Assembly: GCA_964417935.1 (NCBI GenBank)
Contig: CAYQKF010000064.1
Coordinates: forward strand, 1-28,816
DNA length: 28,816 bases
Source: NIOZ-UU13 sp964417935
GTDB taxonomy: Bacteria; Planctomycetota; Phycisphaerae; Sedimentisphaerales; Anaerobacaceae
Direction of reading: 5' to 3'
Shown: positions 1-7,295 of the stretch, piece by piece
Position numbering within the stretch: position 1 is the first letter of the stretch
Layout of the letters: each line of letters opens with the position of its first letter
Notes under the pieces: model-generated
Told to the model about the DNA's origin: nothing
Seen by the model: the letters and a program-made list of their open reading frames with translations, nothing else
Databases searched by the model: none
Translations under genes and position numbers: made by a program

Positions 1-14
1 CGGAAACAGTATTT

Positions 15-79
15 GTCATTCCCGCGAAAGCGGGAATCCAGCTTTTTCGCTCTGGCCCCCTGCTTCCGCAGGGGTGACA
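15..79. repeat. TGTCA-bounded palindromic repeat, copy 1
   Basis: Two hairpins lie back to back between outer TGTCA and TGACA ends. The first is ATTCCCGC-gaaa-GCGGGAAT (18-37), an 8-bp stem with a GAAA loop. The second is CCCCTGC-ttcc-GCAGGGG (57-74). It belongs with seven other copies in this window and carries no gene. It has the form of a miniature inverted-repeat or REP-type element. Confidence 0.75.
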
Positions 80-117
80 TCGTCAGTTTTTGTTTTCCGC
101 AACAGATACTAATTAGA

Positions 118-149
118 GAATTGGCGAATTGGTGAATTGGTTAAATGGC
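118..149. repeat. Short 8-bp tandem repeat (GAATTGGN, about 4 units)
   Basis: GAATTGGC, GAATTGGT, GAATTGGT and TAAATGGC follow each other directly. The rest of the leader up to 265 is AT-rich and partly period-7 (TTTTCAA ATTTCAA around 169-183). I see no gene between 1 and 265. Confidence 0.6.
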
Positions 150-265
150 GTATAGCGTTTATCGTATTTTCAAATTTCAAATTAAAACCTCACAACACGT
201 AACTTCAACTCCCAGCTCAATCTAAAAATTCAAGTCTAAAACCCAAATCAAAGCGGAGGTGCAAT

Positions 266-943
266 ATGTTAAATCAAAACTCACAAAATAATATGGTATT
301 CGAGAACCTGCCTGAGAACGTATCGTTAATCAGTGTAGGCAACGGCCTGTACAGAATGATGGATACGGAGGATTTAAAACGATTGTGCCGAATCAGGTGG
401 AGACTGGAGATGGAAAATAAGCAGGATGATTTCAGGCTCATACCTTTAACGCAAGGCAAATTCGCTATTGTAGATGCCGAGGATTACGGGTGGTTGAGCC
501 AGCACAAATGGTTTGCTGCCAAAAACAGAGAGACTTTTTACGCACAGCGATTTGGCGATGGAACAATAGTTGGCATGCACAGGGAGATTATGCGCGCGCC
601 GAAAGGAATGGTTTGTGACCATAAAAATCATGATGGTCTTGATAACCGCAAAAGCAATCTTCGGCTTTGTACGACCGCCCAGAACCAGTACAACAGGATG
701 GCTAAAAAAGGCTGCTCATCGAGGTACAAGGGTGTGAGTCTGGGAAATGATGCTAAAACATGGCGTACGCGAATTGGTTTTAACGGCAGGCGGATAAATC
801 TGGGTTACTTCGCCGATGAGATAAAGGCGGCGTTAGCTTATGATGATAAAGCGGCTGAGCTTTTTGGTGAATTTGCGTACCTTAACTTCCCGGAAAGAAT
901 AGAGCTGCGAAACTGGATACGAAAGATAGTATGGGCAACGTAA
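266..943 (+). CDS. HNH endonuclease with C-terminal AP2-type DNA-binding domain
   Basis: This 225-residue protein combines two domains common in mobile, homing-type endonucleases. Residues about 104-140 form an HNH nuclease core (MHREIM, then CDHKNHDGLDNRKSNLRLC), in which the DH and NH-N pattern supplies the metal-binding and catalytic residues. Residues about 152-208 match an AP2/ERF-like DNA-binding domain (SRYKGVSL, TWRTRI, LGYF, AAxAYDxAA, ELFGEFAYLNFP). The N-terminal 100 residues are not recognised. The ATG has a good ribosome site, GGAGG, 6 bases upstream. No split gene or intron is visible around it, so it looks free-standing. Function as a DNA endonuclease is known for the family; its target here is unknown. 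Confidence 0.85.
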   Translation: MLNQNSQNNMVFENLPENVSLISVGNGLYRMMDTEDLKRLCRIRWRLEMENKQDDFRLIPLTQGKFAIVDAEDYGWLSQHKWFAAKNRETFYAQRFGDGTIVGMHREIMRAPKGMVCDHKNHDGLDNRKSNLRLCTTAQNQYNRMAKKGCSSRYKGVSLGNDAKTWRTRIGFNGRRINLGYFADEIKAALAYDDKAAELFGEFAYLNFPERIELRNWIRKIVWAT

Positions 944-949
944 CGGACG

Positions 950-975
950 TTGGCCGGGGAATAGCTCTCGGCCGA
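950..975 (+). terminator. Possible hairpin terminator after the HNH gene
   Basis: TTGGCCG (950-956) pairs with CGGCCGA (969-975) over a 12-base loop, seven bases past the stop codon. There is no following T-run, so this is a weak call. Confidence 0.3.
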
Positions 976-1376
976 ACAGGATCCTTGGATTACCAAAGTT
1001 ACAACTTCAAAAGCGTATATTTGCCGAGCAAGACGCAGTTCTTCATAGATGGCATATTTTCTGGCACATAAATCTTTATATGCAAAGACTTGAGAAATTA
1101 ACGCAAATCTTCCTCAAGAGCCTGAGTTGCCCGAAAAACAATAAGACTTAACGAAATAGACCACAGATTCAGCATTTGTCCGATAAAATGGCTAAAGTTC
1201 ACCAACTAAAAAGTTAAAGATTTTCAACAATATCCAGTTTTAAGCGGGGTGCCTGCAATATCAGTCCCGATTTCATCCGGATTACCGGTCCAACGATTTT
1301 GCTGGTACTTACATCTAAAAAATTCATAAGTTCTGTTTTATTTTGGTCGATGATGGTCGTCGGAGACAAATTTTTA
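976..1376. other. Gene-free stretch upstream of flagellin
   Basis: About 400 bases of AT-rich sequence. Short open frames exist on both strands, but none has a ribosome site or a recognisable product. The longest minus-strand frame (1214-1399) runs through the sigma54 promoter and is judged spurious. Confidence 0.5.
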
Positions 1377-1392
1377 TGGCGTGCTGGTTGCA
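1377..1392 (+). promoter_or_regulatory. Sigma54 (RpoN) promoter of the flagellin gene
   Basis: The sequence TGGCGTGCTGGTTGCA matches the sigma54 consensus TGGCACG-N4-TTGCA at all but two positions. The essential GG (-24) and GC (-12) are separated by exactly 10 bases. Transcription would start near 1403 and give a leader of about 80 bases. Sigma54 control of flagellin is well known in other bacteria. Such promoters need an enhancer-binding protein, which is not encoded here. Confidence 0.75.
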
Positions 1393-1457
1393 CGTTCAAA
1401 GTAGTATTTGGGTGGGTGTCTTCACAGGGTCACAAGAAAATTGGTCTGGTATTTTTT

Positions 1458-1476
1458 AAGGAGTCAAATTAAGGAG
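1458..1476 (+). promoter_or_regulatory. Duplicated ribosome-binding box in the flagellin leader
   Basis: The motif AAGGAGTCAAA occurs twice in direct repeat, with AAGGAG at 1458-1463 and again at 1471-1476. Only the second is placed to serve the ATG at 1484. Paired A-N-GGA sites, one of them over the Shine-Dalgarno, are the arrangement that CsrA uses to repress flagellin translation in Bacillus. That reading is inference here. Confidence 0.6.
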
Positions 1477-1483
1477 TCAAAAA

Positions 1484-2305
1484 ATGTTAGCAATTAAGAA
1501 CAACCTTATGGCAGTAAACGCTGCACGGCACTTGGGCGTGAGCTACAATGCCTTGGCTCAGTCGGTTGAAAGGTTGTCGTCGGGCTTACGCATCAACAGT
1601 GCAAAGGACGACGCAGCCGGCCTGGCTGTTCGCGAATTGATGCGAGCCGACATCGCCGTTATCCAGCAGGGTTCTCGTAATGCTCAGGACGGAATTAGTA
1701 TGCTGCAGACAATGGAAGGTGCTATGGAAACAATCGATGAGGCCTTAGTGCGTATGCAGCAGTTAGCCGAGCAGGCGGCTACGGGTTCATACTCTTCTGC
1801 ACAGAGAGCAATTATGGAGAGCGAGTTCAAAGAAATGCGCGAAGAAATCGACCGTGTCGCAACCTCGACCAAGTTTAACGGCATCGCTATGCTCAACAGT
1901 GCTACACAAACTGTATCAATCCACTTCGGTAAACTTAGCACCGACAAGATTGATATTCTTTCCAGCGATATGACCAGTGCATCGGGTGGTCTTGCTATCA
2001 CAGGTCTGACCATTTCCGACGTAGCCAGCGCCAAGAATGCATTGACAAAACTGGACCTCGCAATAAGCACCAAGGATACCGCTCGTGCCAAGTTCGGTTA
2101 CAAGATGAACCGTCTGGAAGGTACCATATCGGTGCTTAACATCCAGTCTGAGAACCTGATGGCAGCCGAATCTCGTGTCTCAGACGTCGATGTGGCGACC
2201 GAAATGGCAGAGATGACAAGAAACCAGGTGCTTGCACATGCCGGTATCTCAATGTTGGCACAGGCCAATACAATGCCTACGATGGCACTGACACTGCTCA
2301 GATAA
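1484..2305 (+). CDS. fliC: Flagellin
   Basis: This is the filament subunit of the bacterial flagellum, exported through the flagellar type III system. The 273 residues show the conserved N-terminal D0/D1 coiled-coil (about 1-140, with RLSSGLRINSAKDDAAGLAV at 31-50 and a typical STKFNG) and the matching C-terminal D1/D0 half (about 190-273, ending in MLAQANTMPTMALTLLR). The variable surface region between them is very short (about 140-188), so this is a minimal flagellin without D2/D3 domains. The ATG is 7 bases after AAGGAG. It stands alone: no other flagellar genes, chaperone or FliW/CsrA genes lie nearby. The upstream sigma54 promoter and double AAGGAG leader suggest tight late-stage control. 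Confidence 0.95.
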   Translation: MLAIKNNLMAVNAARHLGVSYNALAQSVERLSSGLRINSAKDDAAGLAVRELMRADIAVIQQGSRNAQDGISMLQTMEGAMETIDEALVRMQQLAEQAATGSYSSAQRAIMESEFKEMREEIDRVATSTKFNGIAMLNSATQTVSIHFGKLSTDKIDILSSDMTSASGGLAITGLTISDVASAKNALTKLDLAISTKDTARAKFGYKMNRLEGTISVLNIQSENLMAAESRVSDVDVATEMAEMTRNQVLAHAGISMLAQANTMPTMALTLLR

Positions 2306-2325
2306 ACAGCAGGTATCAATAAAAA

Positions 2326-2353
2326 AGGCCGTAAGCAATAACGCCTATGGCCT
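2326..2353 (-). terminator. Intrinsic terminator reading on the minus strand
   Basis: On the minus strand AGGCC pairs with GGCCT across about 18 bases and is followed directly by six T. It lies just past the stop of the small minus-strand frame at 2366-2575, which it would serve. On the plus strand, 20 bases after the flagellin stop, the hairpin has no T-run. Confidence 0.45.
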
Positions 2354-2365
2354 ATTGGTTCGTAA

Positions 2366-2575
2366 TTAGGAATACATCATAGTAGAAAAGACTTTGAACG
2401 AACAAACCGTCATAGGCGGCGGTCGGATTTGAATCGGTGAATGGTATTTCTTTGGATAATGCTCCTGCCGTATCGATTGATGCCCGAATTTGTTTGTTTG
2501 TCCCCCTGCAAACCAACAAGTCAATACAGCAAGAATCAACCACGTTGCTATAAAAGTAATAATCCCTATTGTCAT
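2366..2575 (-). CDS. Possible small single-span membrane protein
   Basis: The frame encodes 69 residues beginning MTIGIITFIATWLILAVLTC, one clear membrane-spanning helix, followed by a basic, proline-containing tail (QIRPPPM). The ATG at 2575 has GGGGA six bases upstream, and a T-run terminator follows the stop on the same strand. A TTG seven codons upstream is a less likely start. I do not recognise the family. Another frame on the same strand overlaps it (2352-2588) but shows no membrane segment and no ribosome site. The support is coding context only, so the call is tentative. Confidence 0.35.
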   Translation of the reverse strand: MTIGIITFIATWLILAVLTCWFAGGQTNKFGHQSIRQEHYPKKYHSPIQIRPPPMTVCSFKVFSTMMYS

Positions 2576-2651
2576 AACGTATCCCCAAAAGACCAATTCA
2601 TTTTATCGGCTTAAGTTTAATTTTTTCCTTAATTAAACTGCCCGATTCTCT

Positions 2652-2745
2652 GTGTTATTCCTGCGAAAGCGGGAATCCACACTATCGCCATGGTTTTGGA
2701 TTTTTGTTACCCGCTTTCGCGGGCACAAGCTTCACAGGAATGACA
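2652..2745. repeat. TGTCA-type palindromic repeat, copy 2 (GCGAAAGCGGG subtype)
   Basis: The left arm holds the ATTCCTGC-gaaa-GCGGGAAT hairpin (2657-2676). The right arm has the inverted form CCCGCTTTCGCGGG and ends in AGGAATGACA. It matches copies 1 and 8. No coding capacity. Confidence 0.7.
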
Positions 2746-3064
2746 AGCTGAGCTATGCTCTTATCAAGACAGTTTGAAAATCAAGGTTTTCAATACTGAT
2801 ATATAGCTTTTTTGAGGAAGTGCTTTAGTTGTGTCGATTAAAGCATATTGCTCAATGCCAAAAATTAGAAGTGAAATCAAATGCAGATTAGGACTTTTTT
2901 AATTATTTTGTTTTTTCCAGCAGGGCCATCACTAATTGCCGCAGGGTATCAGCTTTTTTGCCAAAAGGCTCAAAACCTAAAGCTATAGCTATAATTTGGG
3001 ATAGGTAAATTCTGTTATCCTGTCCTTGTTTTTATTCGGAAAAGTCTGGTAAACACGAGCGAAA
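2746..3064. other. Gene-free AT-rich stretch
   Basis: No ribosome site, structured RNA or coding frame is convincing here on either strand. The long minus-strand frame that begins at 3969 and runs down to 2989 is a shadow of the plus-strand gene. Confidence 0.4.
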
Positions 3065-3081
3065 CTGGGGCTCTGCCCCAG
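3065..3081 (+). other. Perfect short hairpin just before a ribosome-binding site
   Basis: CTGGGGC-tct-GCCCCAG is a 7-bp perfect stem with a 3-base loop. An AAGGAGA ribosome box follows at 3084-3090 and a possible TTG start lies at 3100. It could be the edge of a mobile fragment or an mRNA structure at the translation start. Confidence 0.5.
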
Positions 3082-3156
3082 AAAAGGAGATTTATCGCAT
3101 TGAAACCAACGGCATATTGTAAACAGATAATAACTTTGAATCCAAGGACTGGTTAT

Positions 3157-4029
3157 ATGAAAACTCTTGACGATTTCAGTACGTATTATGAGGATTTTCT
3201 GGACGGCACGTATGATTGTATCGATCGCATTGTTCTCAATGCCTATTTTATTATGGCCCAATCCAATGGTGGTTTCCGCACTTGGTGGCGCAGGCTGGCC
3301 TTTGGTGACGACAATCTTGACAATACACATCTGATGCGTTTTGCCGGACGATTCGCCCGCCGGGTTCGCGCTTATGCTGACAAGAACCAAATCCCACTTA
3401 TTCATTGTCAACGTGGTGACCGTAAACATGAAATTGCCCAACAGTATCTTCCCAAAGACACGACTTTTCGAGGTCTTTTCTGCATCCTGGCTGGACGGGC
3501 TCCCTGTGCGGTGCGGGATGTGAGACATTACGGTAACGGCGGTATTGATATCCGCAAGAAAGAGCCTCAGCCATACGTCAATCATTATTCGTTTCACATT
3601 ATCGATGATGACTGGGGACATATAACTATCAAACTGTGTCCGCATCCTCCCTTCAATGCTCAGATTATGCTCAACGGCCATGAATACGTAGCTGCTCAGG
3701 CAAGAAAAGAGAATATTTCGTTTACAAAAGAAGGTAATTGCTTCACTAATATATCCGATGCCGCAGGCCTGGCCAGGATCACAGATACCATGAGAGCCCA
3801 GTGCTCTAAAGGGCGCCTGGTTCAGGTCTGTGAGCGTTGGATTTATTCGGCGTGTTTGTGCTTTGCACTGGATATGATCGAGCAGGAAGAGAGTGAATTC
3901 CACTACAACTATTCGGTCCAACGCAAAAGAGGACGGAAACCCAAAACAGGTTGTACGATTGACACGCATTACGAAAATATCCAGATTGAATTACAAAAAA
4001 TATTCAAAATCATCGGCATCGCGGCATAA
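3157..4029 (+). CDS. Conserved protein of unknown function, possibly a truncated mobile-element gene
   Basis: The 290-residue product begins MKTLDDFSTYYEDFLDGTYD. An ATG at 3157 has AAGGA 8 bases upstream. A TTG at 3100 with AAGGAGA would add 19 residues and cannot be excluded. Striking blocks are NGGFRTWWRRL, THLMRFAGRFARRVRAYA, DRKHEIAQQYLP, YVNHYSFHIID-DDWGHITIK, AQIMLNGHEYVAAQAR, EGNCFTNISDAAGLARI and QVCERWIYSACLCFALD. From memory, this resembles a family of larger uncharacterised proteins found in scattered copies across environmental bacteria. In those, the part after the CERW...CLCFALD block is longer. Here the protein ends about 60 residues later in a lysine-rich tail, so it may be 3'-truncated. 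I assign no function. Confidence 0.6.
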   Translation: MKTLDDFSTYYEDFLDGTYDCIDRIVLNAYFIMAQSNGGFRTWWRRLAFGDDNLDNTHLMRFAGRFARRVRAYADKNQIPLIHCQRGDRKHEIAQQYLPKDTTFRGLFCILAGRAPCAVRDVRHYGNGGIDIRKKEPQPYVNHYSFHIIDDDWGHITIKLCPHPPFNAQIMLNGHEYVAAQARKENISFTKEGNCFTNISDAAGLARITDTMRAQCSKGRLVQVCERWIYSACLCFALDMIEQEESEFHYNYSVQRKRGRKPKTGCTIDTHYENIQIELQKIFKIIGIAA

Positions 4030-4055
4030 GCATATAAACAATTAATTGTCGATGT

Positions 4056-4072
4056 TAGGCCCCAAGGGCCTA
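4056..4072 (+). terminator. Hairpin downstream of the unknown gene
   Basis: TAGGCCC-caa-GGGCCTA is a perfect 7-bp stem with a 3-base loop, 26 bases past the stop. A weak T-run (ATTTTT) follows about 9 bases later, so terminator function is plausible rather than certain. Confidence 0.4.
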
Positions 4073-4350
4073 TCGGTTCCATTTTTCTGCGAAATTTCAA
4101 CACTTTTAGGATTGCCGTTAGATGCTCATTCTGCTAAAAGAGTGTGTTCGTTTGTAACGGTACTGCATACTGAGCTATGCTTTGGGATTAGACTTGAGCA
4201 GATAGAAGCAAAGTGATACTTAATGAGGTCATACGGCCGCAGCAATAAATGGATCTACAGAACTTTTTGACATCGCGGAATAGAAAGCTTTTGCAAAGAA
4301 CAAGCTTTTGGTAGGCACGGGTCCTGAGAGATATTATATAAGGAGATGCG
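4073..4350. other. Gene-free stretch before the polyprenyl synthase
   Basis: There is no coding frame. A TTGACA-like box (4267-4272) has no convincing -10 partner at the right spacing. I could not place the promoter of the following gene. Confidence 0.35.
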
Positions 4351-5451
4351 ATGCAGTACAACGAGCTGTTTCAATATCTATCCAACGTCGAAAAAAGAAT
4401 CCACTCTGTAGTGAAATCTACCCAAATGAGAGCATATTTCAATCCCGAAGATATATTGGAGAGCGTCTTCAGTTACATTGACAGACCAGCCAAGCGCCTG
4501 AGACCCTCAGTTCTACTGATGGCGGTTGGTGCACTTGGTGGGCCGGATCGAGAAGAACTCGCTGTACCTGCAGCTGCTGGTGTTGAACTATTTCACACTT
4601 GGACCTTGGTTCATGACGATCTCATTGATAACGATAAGCTACGCCGCGGTGGTCCAACCGTGCATGAAGCCATGTGTGCTTCTGCTCGATCTAGACAGAA
4701 CCTCGGAGCAGACCTTGCGACTGAGTATGGTCGGGACGTTGCAGTTCTTGCTGGGGACATGCAACACGGCTGGGCCATAACGTTTTTCGTTGACTGTGCA
4801 TTAGAGTCCGGAATTGACTCTACATTGATATTGAAGCTGATAAAGCATTTGCAATCCTATGTTCTTGGGAACTTGATTTTTGGCGAAGTGCTTGACGTCC
4901 GTTATGGAATGCGTGATCTTGCCGAGCTCAAGGATATCGACGAGGGCAAAATAATAAAGATGCTCTGGCTCAAGACCGGCGTTTTGTACGAATTCGCGGG
5001 GATGGCCGGGGCGCTTATAGGAAAGAACACTTGCAATTTTGAGGATGCTGAAGTTCAAGCCATCGCACATTTTTCAAGCAAATGCGGCACAGCTTTTCAG
5101 CTTCAAGACGATATCTTAGGCATCTTAGGTGATGAGGCTTCCCTTGGCAAGCCTGTCGGTTCAGACATCAGAGAGGGCAAGAAGACAGTAATCGTGTATG
5201 AAGCTCTACGAAACGCCAACGAATCACAAAAGGAAACGATACTGGCAACTTTGGGTAACCGCCTGGCTACCCATGACCAAGTTCAGACCGTCGCCGAACT
5301 TTTCTATGAACTCAATGGGATCGGCAGAACCAAGGAGCTCGCGGCCGACTATATTTCAGAGGCCATTCCCTATTTGGACGATATATCGGATTCTTCCTAC
5401 AAGCGTCTTCTATTGCTCTGGGCGAACTATATATTAGACAGGAAATTCTGA
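4351..5451 (+). CDS. Polyprenyl (isoprenyl) diphosphate synthase
   Basis: It condenses isopentenyl diphosphate with allylic diphosphates to make FPP, GGPP or longer prenyl chains for quinones, carotenoids or lipid carriers. The 366 residues contain the first Asp-rich motif DDLID (89-93) followed by LRRGGPTVHE, and the second motif QDDILG (252-257) followed by GKPVGSDIREGKKT. In the second motif the last Asp is Gly, as in many synthases of the IdsA/GGPP type. A bulky aromatic residue (W84), five residues before the first motif, usually favours short products (inference). The ATG is 5 bases after AAGGAG. It lies opposite a truncated ispA, so it may now supply the cell's short-chain prenyl diphosphates. 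Confidence 0.9.
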   Translation: MQYNELFQYLSNVEKRIHSVVKSTQMRAYFNPEDILESVFSYIDRPAKRLRPSVLLMAVGALGGPDREELAVPAAAGVELFHTWTLVHDDLIDNDKLRRGGPTVHEAMCASARSRQNLGADLATEYGRDVAVLAGDMQHGWAITFFVDCALESGIDSTLILKLIKHLQSYVLGNLIFGEVLDVRYGMRDLAELKDIDEGKIIKMLWLKTGVLYEFAGMAGALIGKNTCNFEDAEVQAIAHFSSKCGTAFQLQDDILGILGDEASLGKPVGSDIREGKKTVIVYEALRNANESQKETILATLGNRLATHDQVQTVAELFYELNGIGRTKELAADYISEAIPYLDDISDSSYKRLLLLWANYILDRKF

Positions 5452-5469
5452 CTTACTTGTATTATTATC

Positions 5470-5715
5470 ATGGCTCTTGTTAAGCATAAACAAATAAGTG
5501 GTCATCGGTTCAGGATCGATATGTTGGATGTTCCAGTTTCTGGCCCTCTCATTGTTGGGGACAACCGCTACGCTATATGGATTTTGGGGAAAGACCAGGC
5601 TGTATCAGTATCCCAAGAAAACAAGGGAATGTGTAATATCTTGGTCAGGATGCTGAATAGCTACAGTCAAGAACATATGAACATCCAACACATCCTTTCG
5701 GCACTCGGGCTGTGA
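5470..5715 (+). CDS. Hypothetical protein, doubtful
   Basis: An 81-residue frame starts 18 bases after the polyprenyl synthase stop. The first 55 residues (MALVKHKQISGHRFRIDMLD onward, with VSGPLIVGDNRYAIWILGKD) look like plausible protein sequence. The last part overlaps the 3' end of the ispA remnant on the other strand. No strong ribosome site is visible and I do not recognise the family. It could be a gene fragment cut at the same rearrangement that truncated ispA. Confidence 0.3.
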   Translation: MALVKHKQISGHRFRIDMLDVPVSGPLIVGDNRYAIWILGKDQAVSVSQENKGMCNILVRMLNSYSQEHMNIQHILSALGL

Positions 5716-6148
5716 TATCATTGAGGTTAGCATGTCCAACGATGGCCATAACGGGCTTTTCAGCCTCTTTTGCCAGGATCTCAAGCGCAAGCGTCAAAAG
5801 GGCATCGCCCGCCAGAATAGCCGTTGCTTCATCAAAGGCCTTATGGCACGTAGGAGCCCCACGCCGTAGGTCGTCATTATCCATCGCCGGCAAATCATCG
5901 TGAACAAGTGAATACGTATGTACCATTTCAATCGCCGCGGCCGCAATCTCGGCATTGCGATTGCCCTGTCCGCTGAGAAGTTCACAACACCACAGCACCA
6001 GCGCCGAGCGCACCCGCTTGCCCGGCGTCCCGAGTGTGTACTTGAGCGCTTCTTTCAAGTCGCTGTCTATCTGCTGTGGAGCTAAAAGCTGCTCCAGGGT
6101 ATGATTAATAAATTCCGCCTTCTCACGCAACAGAGCATTAAAGTCCAT
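5645..6148 (-). pseudogene. ispA: Truncated farnesyl diphosphate synthase (IspA, N-terminal half only)
   Basis: IspA makes FPP from IPP and DMAPP. This frame keeps the first half of the enzyme: GTPGKRVRSALVLWCCELL, the first Asp-rich motif SLVHDDLPAMDNDDLRRGAP, and AILAGDALLTLALEIL. Similarity fades after KPVMAIVGHA (about residue 145). The last residues (VPKGCVGCSYVLDCSYSAS) are not IspA-like and run into the region shared with the plus-strand frame at 5470-5715. The normal length is about 290-300 residues. The whole second half is missing, including the second DDxxD and KPxGSD motif, and I find it nowhere else in the window. The ATG at 6148 is preferred over the GTG two codons upstream. It is very likely non-functional. 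Confidence 0.75.
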
Positions 6149-6168
6149 TGTCACCGTGCACCCTTCTT

Positions 6169-6276
6169 TGTCATGCTGAGCCCTTCGCTGCGCTCAAGGA
6201 TAAACTCCGCGAAGCATCTGGCCTTCGCAAAAAAATCAGAGATTCTTCGCTCCACTGCGTTCCGCTCAGAATGACA
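6169..6276. repeat. TGTCA-bounded repeat, copy 3 (GCTCAGAATGACA subtype)
   Basis: It begins TGTCATGCTGAGCCCTTCG and ends in the inverted form CGTTCCGCTCAGAATGACA. The inner part carries GCGAAGCATCTGG and GAGATTCTTCGC blocks that recur in copies at 9920 and 13788. It lies directly upstream of the truncated ispA start. Confidence 0.7.
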
Positions 6277-6285
6277 ACCATAGAG

Positions 6286-6370
6286 TTTTCTACAAAGCAT
6301 ATTGACAATTGAGCATTGATTATCGATTATTGAAAATAGAAAATAGAAAATAGAAAATAGAAAATGGAAA
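6286..6370. repeat. Period-7 array running up to the miaA start codon
   Basis: From 6301 to 6370 the sequence divides into exactly ten 7-base units: ATTGACA, ATTGAGC, ATTGATT, ATCGATT, ATTGAAA, four ATAGAAA, then ATGGAAA. An inverted TTTTCTA at 6286-6292 can pair with the TAGAAAA units. The array ends one base before the miaA ATG, so it occupies the ribosome-binding region. No Shine-Dalgarno is present other than the weak GGAAA. Confidence 0.8.
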
Positions 6371-6371
6371 A

Positions 6372-7295
6372 ATGGTTCTAATTCTTGGCGTTACTGCATC
6401 GGGTAAAGGCCGATTAGCCTTTGATTTAGCTGAAAGTTTGGATGCCGAAATAATCAGTATCGACTCGATGAAGGTCTATCGGCGAATGGACATCGGTACC
6501 GCTAAGCCGCCACAAGAGGCACGTCAGCGCGTCAAATATCATTTAATCGACATAGCCGAGCCGAGCGATTCTTTTAGTGTAGGGGCTTTCCGCGATGCCG
6601 CTTTGGGTGCGATAGAGCAGATAAAGAACCGCAAAAAAAAGATTATTGCGGTCGGCGGAACCGCTTTGTACATAAAAGCGCTGCTATATGGTCTTTTCGA
6701 AGGTCCCGGAACCAATCAGCAAATACGGGCTGAACTGAAAGCACGAGCAGAAACGGAAGGTTTGGCGGAACTCTACTGTGAGTTAACGAAGATTGACCCC
6801 GTGGCCACTGAGCGTATCAATCCCAACGATTCAAAGCGTATTATCCGGGCTTTGGAGGTTCACCAGCTTACGGGCAAACCCATCTCAAGTCTCCAGAAGC
6901 AATGGGACAGGCGCGACGCGAAACACGAATGGACGATAATAGGTCTGCGGAGAGAAAAAACCGACGCCAGCGGCAGAATAAACAAAAGGGTAAAAAAGAT
7001 GATTGACGCCGGCTTTGTCGATGAGGTCAAATCCTTGTTAGCTGAAGAGAAACCTTTGAGCAGACAGGCCCGATGTGCTATTGGCTACGCCGAAATAATC
7101 GAATATCTGAATGGACAAATAAGTTTGGAAGAGGCAACAGAACTTATAAAAAAGAACACCAGACGTTTAGCCAAGAATCAACGCACCTGGTTCAAAACCT
7201 TCAGGAATGTCCATTGGCTCGACATCGAGCCAGACGAACCACTCGAAAAAATCCTCACCCGCACGAAGATATTATTAAGCGATATTTTGACTTAG
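6372..7295 (+). CDS. miaA: tRNA dimethylallyltransferase MiaA
   Basis: MiaA transfers a dimethylallyl group from DMAPP to N6 of A37 in tRNAs reading UNN codons, the first step to ms2i6A. The 307-residue length is normal. It shows the P-loop GVTASGKG (6-13), the catalytic block IISIDSMKVYRRMDIGTAKP (with D31, replacing the more usual DSRQVY), YHLIDIAEP, GGTALYIKALLYGL, and the C-terminal ARCAIGYAEIIEYL and KNTRRLAKNQRTWFK. The start abuts a 7-bp repeat array with no clear ribosome site, so slippage in the array could alter translation (inference). Its stop overlaps the stop of the convergent ATP-cone gene by a few bases. It consumes an isoprenoid substrate, and the prenyl synthases sit next door. 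Confidence 0.95.
   Translation: MVLILGVTASGKGRLAFDLAESLDAEIISIDSMKVYRRMDIGTAKPPQEARQRVKYHLIDIAEPSDSFSVGAFRDAALGAIEQIKNRKKKIIAVGGTALYIKALLYGLFEGPGTNQQIRAELKARAETEGLAELYCELTKIDPVATERINPNDSKRIIRALEVHQLTGKPISSLQKQWDRRDAKHEWTIIGLRREKTDASGRINKRVKKMIDAGFVDEVKSLLAEEKPLSRQARCAIGYAEIIEYLNGQISLEEATELIKKNTRRLAKNQRTWFKTFRNVHWLDIEPDEPLEKILTRTKILLSDILT

Noticed and set aside
1193..1225. Sigma28 (FliA) promoter for flagellin
   Set aside because: TAAAGTTC resembles a -35 box, but no GCCGATAA-like -10 follows at the right distance. The sigma54 site is far better.
1214..1399. Minus-strand frame of 61 codons upstream of flagellin
   Set aside because: It has no ribosome site and runs through the sigma54 promoter; no recognisable product.
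2600..3000. Missing 3' half of ispA displaced by a simple insertion
   Set aside because: I looked on the minus strand for KPxGSD or the second DDxxD beyond the plus-strand genes and found none, so replacement or deletion is more likely than simple insertion.
2989..3969. Long minus-strand frame of 326 codons opposite the unknown gene
   Set aside because: The plus strand has the ribosome sites and protein-like conserved blocks. The minus frame reads as low-quality sequence with no motif and is a shadow.
6301..6370. CRISPR array
   Set aside because: The period is 7 bases with no spacers, and no cas genes are present in the window; the other period-7 arrays were rejected for the same reason.
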